Source: Thermogemmatispora tikiterensis (GTDB lineage: Bacteria > Chloroflexota > Ktedonobacteria > Ktedonobacterales > Ktedonobacteraceae). From it: 64,000 nucleotides of DNA. The notes beneath the pieces were generated by a model. That model did not search any database and was not told where the DNA came from. It saw only the letters and a program-made list of their open reading frames with translations. Position numbers and translations under genes: made by a program. The stretch lies in the NCBI RefSeq assembly GCF_003268475.1, contig NZ_MCIF01000002.1:2152259-2216258 (forward strand), given 5' to 3'. Positions 8,783 through 17,561 of this stretch are shown here, piece after piece (the first letter of the stretch is position 1; the number at the start of each line of letters is the position of its first letter).

Positions 8783-9916
8783 ATGACACCATTCACACCT
8801 TCACTCCGCCACCGAGGGCGCCCGCGACTGAGATATCTCGGTGCCCTCCTGCTGCTGGGCTTGCTAGCTTTACTGGCAGCCTGCGGCAACAGCTCCAGCG
8901 GAGGCACGACTACAGGCAGCGGCAGCACCTGCCCTTCGACCAAGCAGCTTACGGGCGCTGGATCGACGTTTGACAATCCTTTATTCTCAAAAATGTTCCA
9001 GGAGTATCCCAAAGTCCAGTGTGGTATCAACGTAAACTATCAGGCGGTAGGAAGTGGAGCTGGTATTAATAACCTGTTACAGCACATTGTCGATTTCGGT
9101 GCCACTGATGCGCCTATGACCAACGATCAGCTGAACAAGAGCACCAGTGGACCGATCTTGCACATCCCGATTACCATTGGAGCGGTGGCCATCTCCTATA
9201 ACCTCAGCGGAGTCAGCCAGCTCAAGCTGACAGGGCCGATTCTGGCCGCCATTTACGAAGGCAAGATTACCACCTGGGACGACCCGCAGATCAAGGCCAT
9301 TAACGGCGGCCTCAACCTCCCCCATAAGAACATCACCGTCGTCCACCGTTCTGACGGCAGTGGCACCACCAGTATCTTCACGCACTACCTCTCGGCAGTC
9401 AGTCCAGACTGGCAGAGCAAGGTCGGGGCTGGTACCACCGTTAACTGGCCCACGGGTGTCGGAGCCAAAGGAAGCTCCGGCGTCGCCGGGCAGGTCAAGA
9501 ACACCGATGGGGCCATTGGCTACGTTGAGCTGTCCTACGTTCTTGCCAACAATATTCCCTACGCCCTGCTCCAGAACGCTGCTGGTAAGTTTGTTGCGCC
9601 CTCACTTGACAGCGCCAAAGCCGACGCCGAGAGCTTCAGCAATATCCCGGCAGATCTGCGCTTCTATATCGTCAATGGCAGCGGCGACAACGCCTATCCA
9701 ATCACCGGCTTCTCATGGGTCGTAGTCTACCAGAACCAGAGCAACAGCGATAAGGGCCAGGCCCTGGCGCGCCTGCTCTGGTGGATGGTGCATGACGGAC
9801 AGCAGTATGCACAGCCGCTCAACTATGTGCCACTGCCAGACACCATCGTCAGCAAGGACGAGGCCCAGATCAAGGCCATGCGTTGCGGCAGCAGCGCTTG
9901 CTACAGCGGCTCCTGA
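8783..9916 (+). CDS. pstS: phosphate ABC transporter substrate-binding lipoprotein PstS
   Basis: High-affinity phosphate receptor, exported and lipid-anchored. Residues 15-33 form a lipoprotein signal ending in the lipobox LAAC (Cys34), followed by a Ser/Gly/Thr-rich linker. Phosphate-binding segments include GAGSTFDNPLFSKM, YQAVGSGAGI, DFGATDAPM and HRSDGSGTTSIFTHYL. At 377 residues it has the normal size. It is first in the operon, behind the Pho-box promoter. A hairpin follows it, which would fit higher accumulation of the receptor than of the membrane genes. Confidence 0.96.
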   Translation: MTPFTPSLRHRGRPRLRYLGALLLLGLLALLAACGNSSSGGTTTGSGSTCPSTKQLTGAGSTFDNPLFSKMFQEYPKVQCGINVNYQAVGSGAGINNLLQHIVDFGATDAPMTNDQLNKSTSGPILHIPITIGAVAISYNLSGVSQLKLTGPILAAIYEGKITTWDDPQIKAINGGLNLPHKNITVVHRSDGSGTTSIFTHYLSAVSPDWQSKVGAGTTVNWPTGVGAKGSSGVAGQVKNTDGAIGYVELSYVLANNIPYALLQNAAGKFVAPSLDSAKADAESFSNIPADLRFYIVNGSGDNAYPITGFSWVVVYQNQSNSDKGQALARLLWWMVHDGQQYAQPLNYVPLPDTIVSKDEAQIKAMRCGSSACYSGS

Positions 9917-9961
9917 AGAGGGCGTCAGCGAGTTAACGAGAAAGATCAGCCAGGCAAGCAC

Positions 9962-10000
9962 AGGCAGGGAGCTGTATCCTACAAAGATCAGCCCCTGCCT
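9962..10000 (+). promoter_or_regulatory. intercistronic hairpin between pstS and pstC
   Basis: AGGCAGGG-A-GCTG pairs with CAGCCCCTGCCT (12 bp, one bulged A, 14-nt loop). It lies between the pstS stop and pstC start, where a partial terminator or mRNA-stabilising stem would give excess PstS. Confidence 0.5.
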
Positions 10001-10035
10001 CATCACCTAGGGAGTAGAGAGCCAGGGGAGAGTGC

Positions 10036-11037
10036 ATGAGCCAGGAGAGAGTCAGCCTTAGCAAAGCACGTCAGCAGTGGATAGGCTGGCAACGGATATT
10101 GCGCGTTCAGCGGCCCGGGGACCTGTTCTTCCGCGGCATTACCCTGCTGTTCGTTCTGATCGTTCTCGGGCTGGTTGCGGGCACAGCCTGGATTCTCATC
10201 AGCAATTCACTGCCCACCATCAGACGTTTCGGCTTTAGCTTCCTGACTAACAAAGCCTTTGATCCAGTTCACGACGTCTACGGGGTCTTGCCAGCCATCT
10301 TTGGCACCCTGATGACCTCAGCTTTTGCCCTCATCTTCGCCGTACCACTGGGGCTGGGAGCTGCCATCTTCCTTGTTGACTTCTGCCCACGCTCGCTGCG
10401 GCTCGTTCTAGCCTTTCTGATTGACCTGCTGGCCGCCATCCCGAGCGTCATCTATGGCCTCTGGGGCTTTCTCGTACTCGCTCCCTGGCTGCACAATGCC
10501 GGCGAGCCCTGGCTCCAGCAACACTTGGGCTTCCTGCCGCTATTCGCAGGGCAACCGGAGGGCGTCGGCTACCTTGGGGCCGGCATCGTCTTGACAATGA
10601 TGATCCTGCCCCTCATCATCTCAGTCTCACGCGAAGTAATGCTGGTGACCCCCATCGCTCAACGCGAGGCTCTGCTCGCGCTCGGAGCCACTCGCTGGGA
10701 AGTCATTCGCCACGCCGTGCTACCTTTTGCACGCGTGGGCATTCTGGGCGGTGTCATTCTGGCCCTGGGGCGAGCCCTTGGCGAGACGATGGCCGTCACC
10801 ATGATCATCGGTAACCAGGCCAATGAGCCAAGCCTCAGCCTCTTCACGCCCGGCTATACCCTGGCCAGCGTCATTGCTAACCAGTTTGGCGAAGCGACGC
10901 CCGGCCTCTTCCTCTCGGCCATTATCGAAGCCGGTCTCATCCTCTTCATCATCACCTTGATCACCAATATCCTGGCGCGCTGGTTGATCGCCAGTCTCCA
11001 GCGCCAGGCCCAAGGAAGCAGAGGAGGGCGCCCATGA
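10036..11037 (+). CDS. pstC: phosphate ABC transporter permease PstC
   Basis: One of the two membrane subunits of the PstSCAB importer, 333 residues with about six transmembrane helices. The first helix is at about residues 35-55 (LLFVLIVLGLVAGTAWILI). The ABC permease EAA loop that docks on PstB is REALLALGATRWEVIRHAVLP (about 212-232), and the family motif GRALGETMAVTMIIGN follows. The stop codon overlaps the pstA start (ATGA), showing translational coupling. Confidence 0.95.
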   Translation: MSQERVSLSKARQQWIGWQRILRVQRPGDLFFRGITLLFVLIVLGLVAGTAWILISNSLPTIRRFGFSFLTNKAFDPVHDVYGVLPAIFGTLMTSAFALIFAVPLGLGAAIFLVDFCPRSLRLVLAFLIDLLAAIPSVIYGLWGFLVLAPWLHNAGEPWLQQHLGFLPLFAGQPEGVGYLGAGIVLTMMILPLIISVSREVMLVTPIAQREALLALGATRWEVIRHAVLPFARVGILGGVILALGRALGETMAVTMIIGNQANEPSLSLFTPGYTLASVIANQFGEATPGLFLSAIIEAGLILFIITLITNILARWLIASLQRQAQGSRGGRP

Positions 11038-11954
11038 GCGTGCCTATGCCAGCATCTTCTTCATCAACCCTGCCGTCAGGGGAGAGCCGTCTTCACCCAT
11101 TCCTGGCTACACGCTCCTCCCTGAACCTACGGCGGCGCCTGGTGAACGCCCTGATCGTTCTTTTCACCACCCTGGCGGCTCTTTTCGCCGCCGGACTACT
11201 GATCTATCTGCTCTGCTACGTGTTGAGCCAGGGTCTGCGCTACATCAACCTCGACTTCTTTACGCAACTCCCGACCCCGAACGGCGAGCCGGGGGGAGGC
11301 ATGGGCGAAGCCTTTCAGGGTAGTCTGATCCTGATCGCTCTGGCCTCGCTGATGGGAGTACCGCTGGGACTTTTCACTGGCATCTACCTGGCTGAATTCG
11401 GACGCGGATCTTTCGCCCAGGGAGTGCGCTTCCTGGTCGACGTCCTCAACGGCATCCCGACCATCATCTTTGGCCTCCTGGCCTGGGTTCTGATCGTCAT
11501 CCCTATGCAAAGCTTCTCGGGTCTGGCCGGCGGTTTCGCCCTCGGCATGATCATGATTCCCATCGTGACACGTACCTCGGAGGACGTGCTGCGCCTGGTA
11601 CCGCGCGAGCTACGCGAGGCCTCGCTAGCACTAGGAGCCACGGAGGCGCGCACAATCTTGCAGATAGTGCTTCCCGCGGCGCGCAACGGGATCATCACAG
11701 GCGTGGTGCTAGCCATGGCACGCGTGGCTGGAGAGACGGCGCCTCTGCTGATGACCGCCTTCGGGACGACTTTCTGGAATACCGATGTCACCCAGCCGAT
11801 GGATGCTCTGCCACTGCGCATCTTCCAGTTCACCCTCAGCCCTTATCAACAACAGGTCAATCAAGCTTACGCAGGTGCCTTCGTGCTCATCGTCCTGATC
11901 CTCCTCGCCTCCCTGGCTGTGCGCCTGGCCACAGGCGGCTTCAAACAACGATGA
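11034..11954 (+). CDS. pstA: phosphate ABC transporter permease PstA
   Basis: Second membrane subunit of the phosphate importer, 306 residues with about six helices. The EAA coupling loop reads REASLALGATEARTILQIVLP, followed by ARVAGETAPLLMTAFG, both typical of PstA. It begins inside the pstC stop codon. The about 30 N-terminal residues are Ser-rich and polar. Confidence 0.95.
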   Translation: MSVPMPASSSSTLPSGESRLHPFLATRSSLNLRRRLVNALIVLFTTLAALFAAGLLIYLLCYVLSQGLRYINLDFFTQLPTPNGEPGGGMGEAFQGSLILIALASLMGVPLGLFTGIYLAEFGRGSFAQGVRFLVDVLNGIPTIIFGLLAWVLIVIPMQSFSGLAGGFALGMIMIPIVTRTSEDVLRLVPRELREASLALGATEARTILQIVLPAARNGIITGVVLAMARVAGETAPLLMTAFGTTFWNTDVTQPMDALPLRIFQFTLSPYQQQVNQAYAGAFVLIVLILLASLAVRLATGGFKQR

Positions 11955-12003
11955 GCAGCAAGGTTCAGGCCGGTAGGAGGACAAGAAGGAAGGAAGTTCG
12001 CCT

Positions 12004-12810
12004 ATGGATCAGGCAATCGTAGAGCAGACAAGCAGGAGCGTGTCAAGGCCGGCGGGGATGGCGCTCAGCATTGAGCAGCTCAATGCCTGGTACGGACGTA
12101 AGCAGGCCCTCTTTGATATCAACCTGACGGTGCCCCCACTGAGCGTCACCGCTCTGATCGGGCCATCCGGCTGCGGCAAATCGACGCTCGTGCGCTGCCT
12201 CAACCGTCTCCATGAGACCCTCCCCGGCGCCCGCGTTGAGGGCAGGGTGATCGCCAATGGCCTCGATATCTATGGGCGCGGCATTCGCCCGATGAACGTC
12301 AGGCGCCACATCGGCATGGTCTTCCAACAGCCCAATCCACTGCCGACACGCAGCATCTTCGAGAACGTGGCTATCGGGCCACGGCTCAATCTAGGGCTGC
12401 GCGGATCGAGGCTGAAGGAACTGGTCGAGCGCAGCCTCCAGCAGGCCGCGCTCTGGGAGGAGGTCAAAGACCGCCTGCATAGCCCGGCCACCAGCCTCTC
12501 AGGCGGGCAACAACAACGTCTGTGCATCGCCCGCGCCCTGGCCCTGGAGCCAGAGGTTCTGCTCATGGACGAGCCATGCTCGGCCCTTGACCCTATCTCC
12601 ACCCTCCAGGTGGAGGAGTTGATCACCTATCTTAAGCGACAGTACACCATTGTGGTCGTCACCCATAACATGCAACAGGCCGCACGTATCGCGGACCGCA
12701 CAGCCTTCTTCTTGCAGGGCCACCTTGTCGAAGAGGGAGAGACTCAACAGCTCTTCACTCACCCGCGCAAGAAAGAGACTGAAGACTACATTAGTGGACG
12801 TTTCGGCTAG
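12004..12810 (+). CDS. pstB: phosphate ABC transporter ATP-binding protein PstB (copy 1)
   Basis: Cytoplasmic ATPase of the phosphate importer, 268 residues. Walker [11 protein letters not shown]-loop VFQQPNPLP, signature [15 protein letters not shown], Walker [14 protein letters not shown] and H-loop [12 protein letters not shown] are all intact. The C-terminal [10 protein letters not shown] is typical of PstB. Gap to pstA is 49 bp with a purine-rich ribosome-binding region. A second full PstB lies 300 bp downstream. Confidence 0.95.
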   Translation: MDQAIVEQTSRSVSRPAGMALSIEQLNAWYGRKQALFDINLTVPPLSVTALIGPSGCGKSTLVRCLNRLHETLPGARVEGRVIANGLDIYGRGIRPMNVRRHIGMVFQQPNPLPTRSIFENVAIGPRLNLGLRGSRLKELVERSLQQAALWEEVKDRLHSPATSLSGGQQQRLCIARALALEPEVLLMDEPCSALDPISTLQVEELITYLKRQYTIVVVTHNMQQAARIADRTAFFLQGHLVEEGETQQLFTHPRKKETEDYISGRFG

Positions 12811-12853
12811 TCGAGTTAGTCAGGATAACTCAGCTACAAGAGAGGGGATTACT

Positions 12854-13090
12854 GTGAAGGATACCGCAGCAGAGAGCAAGAATACGGTGAGCACCACCGG
12901 TAACACCTTCCCAGAGGGCGTCAGCATCTTCTCACGGAAAGTGGCCCGTAGCGGCCACATTTCCTACGAAGGGCGCCCGTACTTTATCAGCAAAGCCCTC
13001 GCCGGGCGCTACATTCGTCTCATCGTGACGAACAATCGTCTGATCGTAGATACCGCTATTCCTCTTCATAAGGAGTATCAGCTTCTCTAG
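12854..13090 (+). CDS. small protein resembling a transposase C-terminal domain, inside the pst operon
   Basis: A short gene read from a GTG start preceded by AGAGGGGA, 78 residues, lying between the two pstB genes in the same direction. After a polar Ser/Thr-rich N-terminus of about 30 residues it contains a compact beta-rich segment (SRKVARSGHISYEGRPYFIS, then KALAGRYIRLIV and LHKEYQLL). This pattern recalls the SH3-like C-terminal domain that follows the integrase core of IS481-type transposases. No integrase core, inverted repeat or target duplication is present nearby, so it may be a domesticated domain or a coincidental fold. The upstream frame is open further back, so the start is uncertain. 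Confidence 0.6.
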   Translation: MKDTAAESKNTVSTTGNTFPEGVSIFSRKVARSGHISYEGRPYFISKALAGRYIRLIVTNNRLIVDTAIPLHKEYQLL

Positions 13091-13114
13091 CTGATGCGGC
13101 TGCGAGGAAAGGCA

Positions 13115-14014
13115 ATGGAGAGCAATATGAGTGGGCCATACTCGCGGTTGCCAGCGACGGAGGGGCGTCTCGCCAGCCAGCGATCCGAGACGCCCCCTGT
13201 CGACCTTCGGCTAAACCATGCCCTTGGGGCTGCTGAGCCAGGTCAGCCGCTGGACCAGAACGCCGGGGTTGCGATTGAGGTCAGGCACCTTAATTTCTAC
13301 TACGGGACGCGCCAGGTTCTCTTCGATATCTCGCTACCGATTCGCCAGCGGCAGATCACAGCCCTGATCGGGCCATCTGGCTGCGGGAAATCCACCTTTC
13401 TGCGTACACTCAATCGCATGAACGATCTTATTCCCGAGACGCGTATCGAGGGAGAAGCGATCTTTGACGGCGAGAATATCTATGACCCGGCCATCGATGT
13501 CATCCGCCTCCGTCAGCGCATTGGCATGGTTTTCCAGCGTCCTAATCCTTTCCCAAAGTCGATCTTTGAAAACATCGCCTATGGCCTGCGCATCCAGAGA
13601 AAGCCACACCGGCAGATTCAGGAGGAGGTCGAGCGTAGCCTGCGAGCCGCGGCGCTCTGGGACGAAGTCAAGGACCGCCTGAAAGCTTCCGCTCTCGGTC
13701 TCTCGGGCGGACAGCAGCAGCGGCTCTGCATCGCCCGCGCCCTGGCACTACACCCCGAGGTGCTCCTGCTTGATGAACCATGCTCGGCGCTCGATCCCAT
13801 CGCCACGCTCAAGATCGAGGAGTTGCTGCTCTCGATCAGCAAGGAATACACCATTGTCATTGTGACCCATAATATGTCTCAAGCTGCACGCATTTCCCAA
13901 TATACCGGTTTCTTCCTTAACGGCAGATTAATTGAATATGGGCCAACCGCCGAGCTGTTCAAGCGACCGCGGCAGCGAGAGACAGAGGACTACATCAGCG
14001 GGCGCTTCAGTTAA
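13115..14014 (+). CDS. pstB: phosphate ABC transporter ATP-binding protein PstB (copy 2)
   Basis: A second complete PstB, 299 residues, with Walker [47 protein letters not shown] and [11 protein letters not shown], ending [10 protein letters not shown]. It differs from copy 1 by an N-terminal extension of about 45 residues before the ABC core and by diverged sequence between motifs, so it is not a recent duplicate. The ATG after GAGGAAAGGCA is chosen over the ATG seven codons upstream. Two PstB proteins could serve one PstCA pair or different conditions. Confidence 0.94.
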   Translation: MESNMSGPYSRLPATEGRLASQRSETPPVDLRLNHALGAAEPGQPLDQNAGVAIEVRHLNFYYGTRQVLFDISLPIRQRQITALIGPSGCGKSTFLRTLNRMNDLIPETRIEGEAIFDGENIYDPAIDVIRLRQRIGMVFQRPNPFPKSIFENIAYGLRIQRKPHRQIQEEVERSLRAAALWDEVKDRLKASALGLSGGQQQRLCIARALALHPEVLLLDEPCSALDPIATLKIEELLLSISKEYTIVIVTHNMSQAARISQYTGFFLNGRLIEYGPTAELFKRPRQRETEDYISGRFS

Positions 14015-14030
14015 GGATGAGAGCGTCACT

Positions 14031-14786
14031 ATGATCAGAGGACAACGCGAGAAGATACTGGTGGTCGATGACGAAGAGGTCCTTGTTGAGGCCATTGCCT
14101 ACAGCCTGGAGCAGGAGGGCTACCAGGTGCTTACGGCCCTTGACGGCAGAGCTGCTCTGGAGCTGGCACGGCGCGAGCGACCGCAGCTAATTATTCTGGA
14201 TATCATGCTGCCAGAGATCGACGGTCTGGAGGTTTGCCGGCAGCTCCGACGGGAGCCGGCTACAGCTACTACGCCGATTATGCTCCTGACAGCGCGCGGG
14301 GAAGAGATTGATAGGGTTGTGGGCCTTGAAGTTGGGGCCGACGATTATGTGACCAAACCCTTCGGGCGTCGCGAACTGCTGGCGCGCGTGCGTGCTTTAT
14401 TGCGCCGTGCCGCCTATCCCGTTACGCAGGCGCCTCCCGAAGGGGGCAGCATGACGCCAGAGGCCACTGTCCAGTCGCGGCGCAGTGCCCGGGAGCTGAT
14501 TGCCGGCCCCGTACGCATCGACCTGCCTGGGCGACGGGTCTGGTGTCGCGATCAGGAGATCGAAATGCAGCCGAAGCAATTCGATCTCCTGGTCTATCTT
14601 GTGCGCAATCGCGGAACGGTGCTGACCCGTGATCAACTCTTACACCACGTCTGGGGTTACGACTACGCCGGCGACACCCGCACCGTCGACGTTCACATCC
14701 GCTGGTTGCGTGAGAAATTAGAAGAAGATCCGGCTTCCCCCAAGCTGATTCAGACCGTGCGCGGCGTGGGCTACGTCTTCCGCTAG
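14031..14786 (+). CDS. phoB: PhoB-like winged-helix response regulator
   Basis: A 251-residue OmpR/PhoB-family regulator. The receiver domain (about 8-125) has the acidic pair in VVDDEE, phospho-acceptor Asp57 in LIILDIMLPEIDG, and Lys in DDYVTKPFGRRELLARV. After a roughly 30-residue linker, the DNA-binding domain (about 155-250) has KQFDLLVYLVRNRG and YAGDTRTVDVHIRWLREKL. As the last gene of the pst operon it probably binds the repeats upstream of pstS. No histidine kinase or phoU follows. The start at MIRGQREK is chosen because earlier in-frame codons overlap the pstB copy 2 coding end. Confidence 0.9.
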   Translation: MIRGQREKILVVDDEEVLVEAIAYSLEQEGYQVLTALDGRAALELARRERPQLIILDIMLPEIDGLEVCRQLRREPATATTPIMLLTARGEEIDRVVGLEVGADDYVTKPFGRRELLARVRALLRRAAYPVTQAPPEGGSMTPEATVQSRRSARELIAGPVRIDLPGRRVWCRDQEIEMQPKQFDLLVYLVRNRGTVLTRDQLLHHVWGYDYAGDTRTVDVHIRWLREKLEEDPASPKLIQTVRGVGYVFR

Positions 14787-14806
14787 CCCAGACAGCCGGC
14801 GCTCAG

Positions 14807-14845
14807 CGCTCTCCCCCTTCCTCACCCAGACTCGAGGGGAGAGCG
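14807..14845. terminator. shared hairpin between the pst operon and the PhzF-like gene
   Basis: Perfect 10-bp repeat CGCTCTCCCC and GGGGAGAGCG with a 19-nt loop, between two converging genes. It probably ends transcription from both sides. No long U-tract is seen. Confidence 0.5.
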
Positions 14846-14862
14846 GCCTCCAGTAGCTCCCC

Positions 14863-15654
14863 TTAGAAAAAGCACTCGGCGCGCAGCACGGTGACCGCCT
14901 GGCCGCTGAGAAAGACTCGCTCTCCCGCCAGGCGCACACGCACCAGACCGCCACGAGCAGAAGCCTGGTAACCTGTCAAAGCGGGACGTCCGAGGCGGCT
15001 ACACCAGAAAGGAGCCAGCGTACAGTGAGCAGAACCGGTGACCGGGTCTTCGTTCACTCCAACAGCAGGGCCAAAGAAGCGCGAGACGAAATCATAGTCC
15101 TGGCCGCTGGCACGGCTGGTTACGATGAAGCCCCGCGCGGGAATGGTCAGCAGGCGAGTCAGGTCCGGCTGGAGAGCACGCACCGCTTCCTCGCTCTCCA
15201 GCTCAATCAGATAATCGAACTGGTTCCTGGCAACCAGGCGCGGGGTTAGGCCCAGGGCTTCGCTCAAGCCCGGCGGCGGGGTCGTAGCTGTGGCCGGCGT
15301 CGCCGGGAAATCCATCTCGATCCAGCCATCCAGACGACGAGCGGTCAGCAGGCCGCTGCGCGTATAGAAACGAGCCAGATCATCTGGCCGCAACAGCTCC
15401 TCTTCCCAGAGGACGTGAGCGCTGGCCAGGGTAGCATGGCCACAGAGATCGACTTCTACTGTCGGCGTGAACCAGCGCAGGCGATAGCCATCCCCTTCTG
15501 GGAGCAGGAAAGCCGTTTCCGAGAGATTCATCTCGCGCGCGACGAGCTGCATCCAGCGCTCGTCACGCGCCTCTGCTAACAAGCAAACTGCCGCCGGATT
15601 ACCGGCAAAAGGACGATCAGTAAAAGCATCGACCTGGACAATGCGCTGTCCCAT
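14863..15654 (-). CDS. PhzF family isomerase/epimerase-like protein
   Basis: A 263-residue protein of the PhzF/DapF fold. The N-terminal half has QVDAFTDRPFAGNPAAVCLL and the catalytic-type Glu in REMNLSETAFLLPE. The substrate loop DLCGHATLASAHVL and the second-half GVNEDPVTGSAHCTLAPFW are the other family signatures. PhzF of the phenazine pathway isomerises DHHA, but most relatives have unknown substrates and no phenazine genes are present. The start with GGAGGAG 6 nt upstream is preferred over two earlier in-frame ATGs. Confidence 0.88.
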   Translation of the reverse strand: MGQRIVQVDAFTDRPFAGNPAAVCLLAEARDERWMQLVAREMNLSETAFLLPEGDGYRLRWFTPTVEVDLCGHATLASAHVLWEEELLRPDDLARFYTRSGLLTARRLDGWIEMDFPATPATATTPPPGLSEALGLTPRLVARNQFDYLIELESEEAVRALQPDLTRLLTIPARGFIVTSRASGQDYDFVSRFFGPAVGVNEDPVTGSAHCTLAPFWCSRLGRPALTGYQASARGGLVRVRLAGERVFLSGQAVTVLRAECFF

Positions 15655-15828
15655 CTCAGTCTCCTCCATATCAAGCAGCAAGCACAGGACAGCACCCTCG
15701 CAGCCAGGGCCGCGAGAGGCCGTCTTCATTGTAGCACTTGATTGACCCTTGACAGAGGGGGAACCGCGCAGTATCCTCTCTACAGAGAGTGCTGTTGTCA
15801 CCGATTTTGTATCGAAGAGTCTGACTTG

Positions 15829-16371
15829 ATGGAACTGTTACTACGACGTTCAGGCTTGCAGCTCCTGGTTCTTCTGCTCGCACTGGTAGGCATAGGGGAT
15901 GCGATCTACCTGACTATCGTGCATTATCAAGATGCGCCGCTGGTCTGTCCTGCCTCGGGCGCTATTGACTGCGCGCATGTGCTCAGCAGCAGCTACGCGG
16001 TGGTGCCCGGGACAACGCTTCCTATCTCGCTGCCTGGCCTGGGCTGGTGCCTGATCCTGGCTGGGCTGGCGCTGATGAGCCTGCTGCGCCCTACAGAGCC
16101 TGCCTGGCTTCGCCCCGCTCAGTTCCTTTGGTCGCTGGCCGGTATGGTCACTGTGCTCTACCTGGTCTACGTCGAGCTGGTCCGCCTGCATGCCATTTGT
16201 CTCTGGTGTACCGTTCTTCATGTCTTGATCCTGATCGCTTTCCTGATCAGCCTGGCCAGGTGGCTGGAACCGGAGCCAGAGATGGAGGCAGGAGCACTCC
16301 AGCCCTCTTCTTCCGCTCCGCCCACAACCCTTGCTCGCTCACGCCCGCGCTCTTCTCGGGCTGGTCGCTAG
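15829..16371 (+). CDS. vitamin K epoxide reductase (VKOR) family protein
   Basis: A polytopic membrane protein, 180 residues with four or five predicted helices. The VKOR family reoxidises periplasmic thiol oxidases by passing electrons to quinone. The loop cysteine pair lies in VCPASGAIDCAHVL and the quinone-side active-site pair in ICLWC near residue 125. The loop Ser/Pro pattern after the second Cys matches bacterial VKOR. In many relatives a thioredoxin/DsbA partner is fused or adjacent, and neither is visible here. The tail after the last helix is Ser/Pro/Arg-rich. Confidence 0.87.
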   Translation: MELLLRRSGLQLLVLLLALVGIGDAIYLTIVHYQDAPLVCPASGAIDCAHVLSSSYAVVPGTTLPISLPGLGWCLILAGLALMSLLRPTEPAWLRPAQFLWSLAGMVTVLYLVYVELVRLHAICLWCTVLHVLILIAFLISLARWLEPEPEMEAGALQPSSSAPPTTLARSRPRSSRAGR

Positions 16372-16653
16372 ATAGATACATATCTCTGTATCTGAGCGCA
16401 GGAGCTGCGGAGAAGGAGAGACAGCAGTCAGCCTCCGGCCAGGCCGAGGCTCCTGACTGATCGGCAGGGTGAGCGCCAGTTTCTCTGTCGTGAGAGGGTT
16501 GTTGCCCCCTCCCTGTTGGAAAGAAGCGTCTCTCCCGTGGGTAAGGGCCGCTGAGCCAAGGAGCAGGCGGGGGGATGAGCCTCTTCCTTGCCAGGAATGG
16601 AGGCGTCAGGCAAAGCCAGTTTTCCATCCAGTTCCTGGAAGGGGAGAGAAGCC

Positions 16654-17205
16654 ATGAAGCAGCGTTGGCAGTTGGGGCTTCTGCTCGTACCACTCGCGGC
16701 GGCGCTCCTACTGGTTGGTGTGCTGGTCCTCATCCACCAGCTAGGTCCCAGCCTGGCCTCCAGACGCCCGCCAACTCCGCGCGTCCAACTGGTCCGCAGC
16801 CCTAACAGCGCCTACAAGTATCATCTTTGCGCCGAAGCCTATGCCTATCTGCGCGCCACCCCTGACAATCCCTACAAGACAGACTTTACCTTCCAAGATC
16901 CTTTTCGCAACGCGCAGGATACAATTATTCCGCATTTTGTGGCCATCGACGCTTATGACCACAGCCTCAGCTTCAGTGTTACCGTTATCCTGCGCCAGCT
17001 GGCCACCGTCGAGGCCACCATCTCACATATTCATGAGCTGGATGGCATTAGCGTCCAGCTCCCCGATCGAGCGAATCAGCTGCAGGAACCGAGCGTTCCC
17101 CAGTTCGTTGTGGTGGCGATCGCCGAGCCTGGCAACGTCGCGGTTCTCGACTATACCTGCCCTCAACAATGGCATTGGTCAGCGGTCGGCGCGCGCCGGT
17201 CTTAA
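16654..17205 (+). CDS. hypothetical membrane-anchored protein
   Basis: A 183-residue protein I do not recognise. Residues about 7-28 form a single hydrophobic anchor (LLLVPLAAALLLVGVLVLI), after which the chain is soluble and probably outside the cell. It has a few aromatic and Cys residues (LCAEAYAYLR, one Cys near the C-terminus in DYTCPQQWHW). GGGGAGAGA precedes the ATG. It follows the VKOR-like gene in the same direction, so it could be a thiol-oxidation client, but with so few cysteines that is weak. Confidence 0.7.
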   Translation: MKQRWQLGLLLVPLAAALLLVGVLVLIHQLGPSLASRRPPTPRVQLVRSPNSAYKYHLCAEAYAYLRATPDNPYKTDFTFQDPFRNAQDTIIPHFVAIDAYDHSLSFSVTVILRQLATVEATISHIHELDGISVQLPDRANQLQEPSVPQFVVVAIAEPGNVAVLDYTCPQQWHWSAVGARRS

Positions 17206-17237
17206 GCTGCTCGGAAGAGGTTGTCGTCAAAAGCCGC

Positions 17238-17266
17238 TTGACAAAACGAGCCAGATACAGTACAAT
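17238..17266 (+). promoter_or_regulatory. promoter of tRNA-Glu
   Basis: TTGACA and TACAAT separated by 17 bp, ending 65 bp before the tRNA. It is the closest match to a housekeeping promoter consensus in the window. Confidence 0.8.
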
Positions 17267-17331
17267 CCAGATGACGCAGGCGCGATAGCATCTCAGCGCT
17301 TTACCAGACGCTGGCGCGCAGCAGTCATTGG

Positions 17332-17405
17332 GCCTCGTTCGTCTAGCGGACTAGGACGCCGCTCTTTCAAGGCGGAGATCACGGGTTCGAATCCCGTACG
17401 AGGTA
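17332..17405 (+). tRNA. tRNA-Glu (TTC)
   Basis: Cloverleaf reads acceptor GCCTCGT with ACGAGGT plus discriminator A, anticodon stem CCGCT/GGCGG with loop CTTTCAA (anticodon TTC), and T-arm ACGGG-TTCGAAT-CCCGT. CCA is not encoded. A strong promoter lies upstream and an intrinsic terminator follows. Confidence 0.96.
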
Positions 17406-17421
17406 TCAGCGCAATCGTGGG

Positions 17422-17473
17422 AAGAGCCTGGCAGACCTGTCTGTGTTTCTGGTTTGCCAGGCTCTTTGCTTTT
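17422..17473 (+). terminator. intrinsic terminator after tRNA-Glu
   Basis: A perfect 12-bp stem, AAGAGCCTGGCA and TGCCAGGCTCTT with a 21-nt loop, followed by TGCTTTT. It separates the tRNA from moeA. Confidence 0.75.
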
Positions 17474-17561
17474 GGCTGGCCTTGTTGTTCCTTCCGCTCG
17501 CCCTGCCATATTCTTCCATCCTGGCAGGCGTGGGCCAAGACAGAGCAAAGGAAGAGGGCCT

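Noticed and set aside
12854..13090. Insertion sequence inside the pst operon
   Set aside because: The transposase-like segment has no integrase core, terminal repeats or target duplication, so an element cannot be called.
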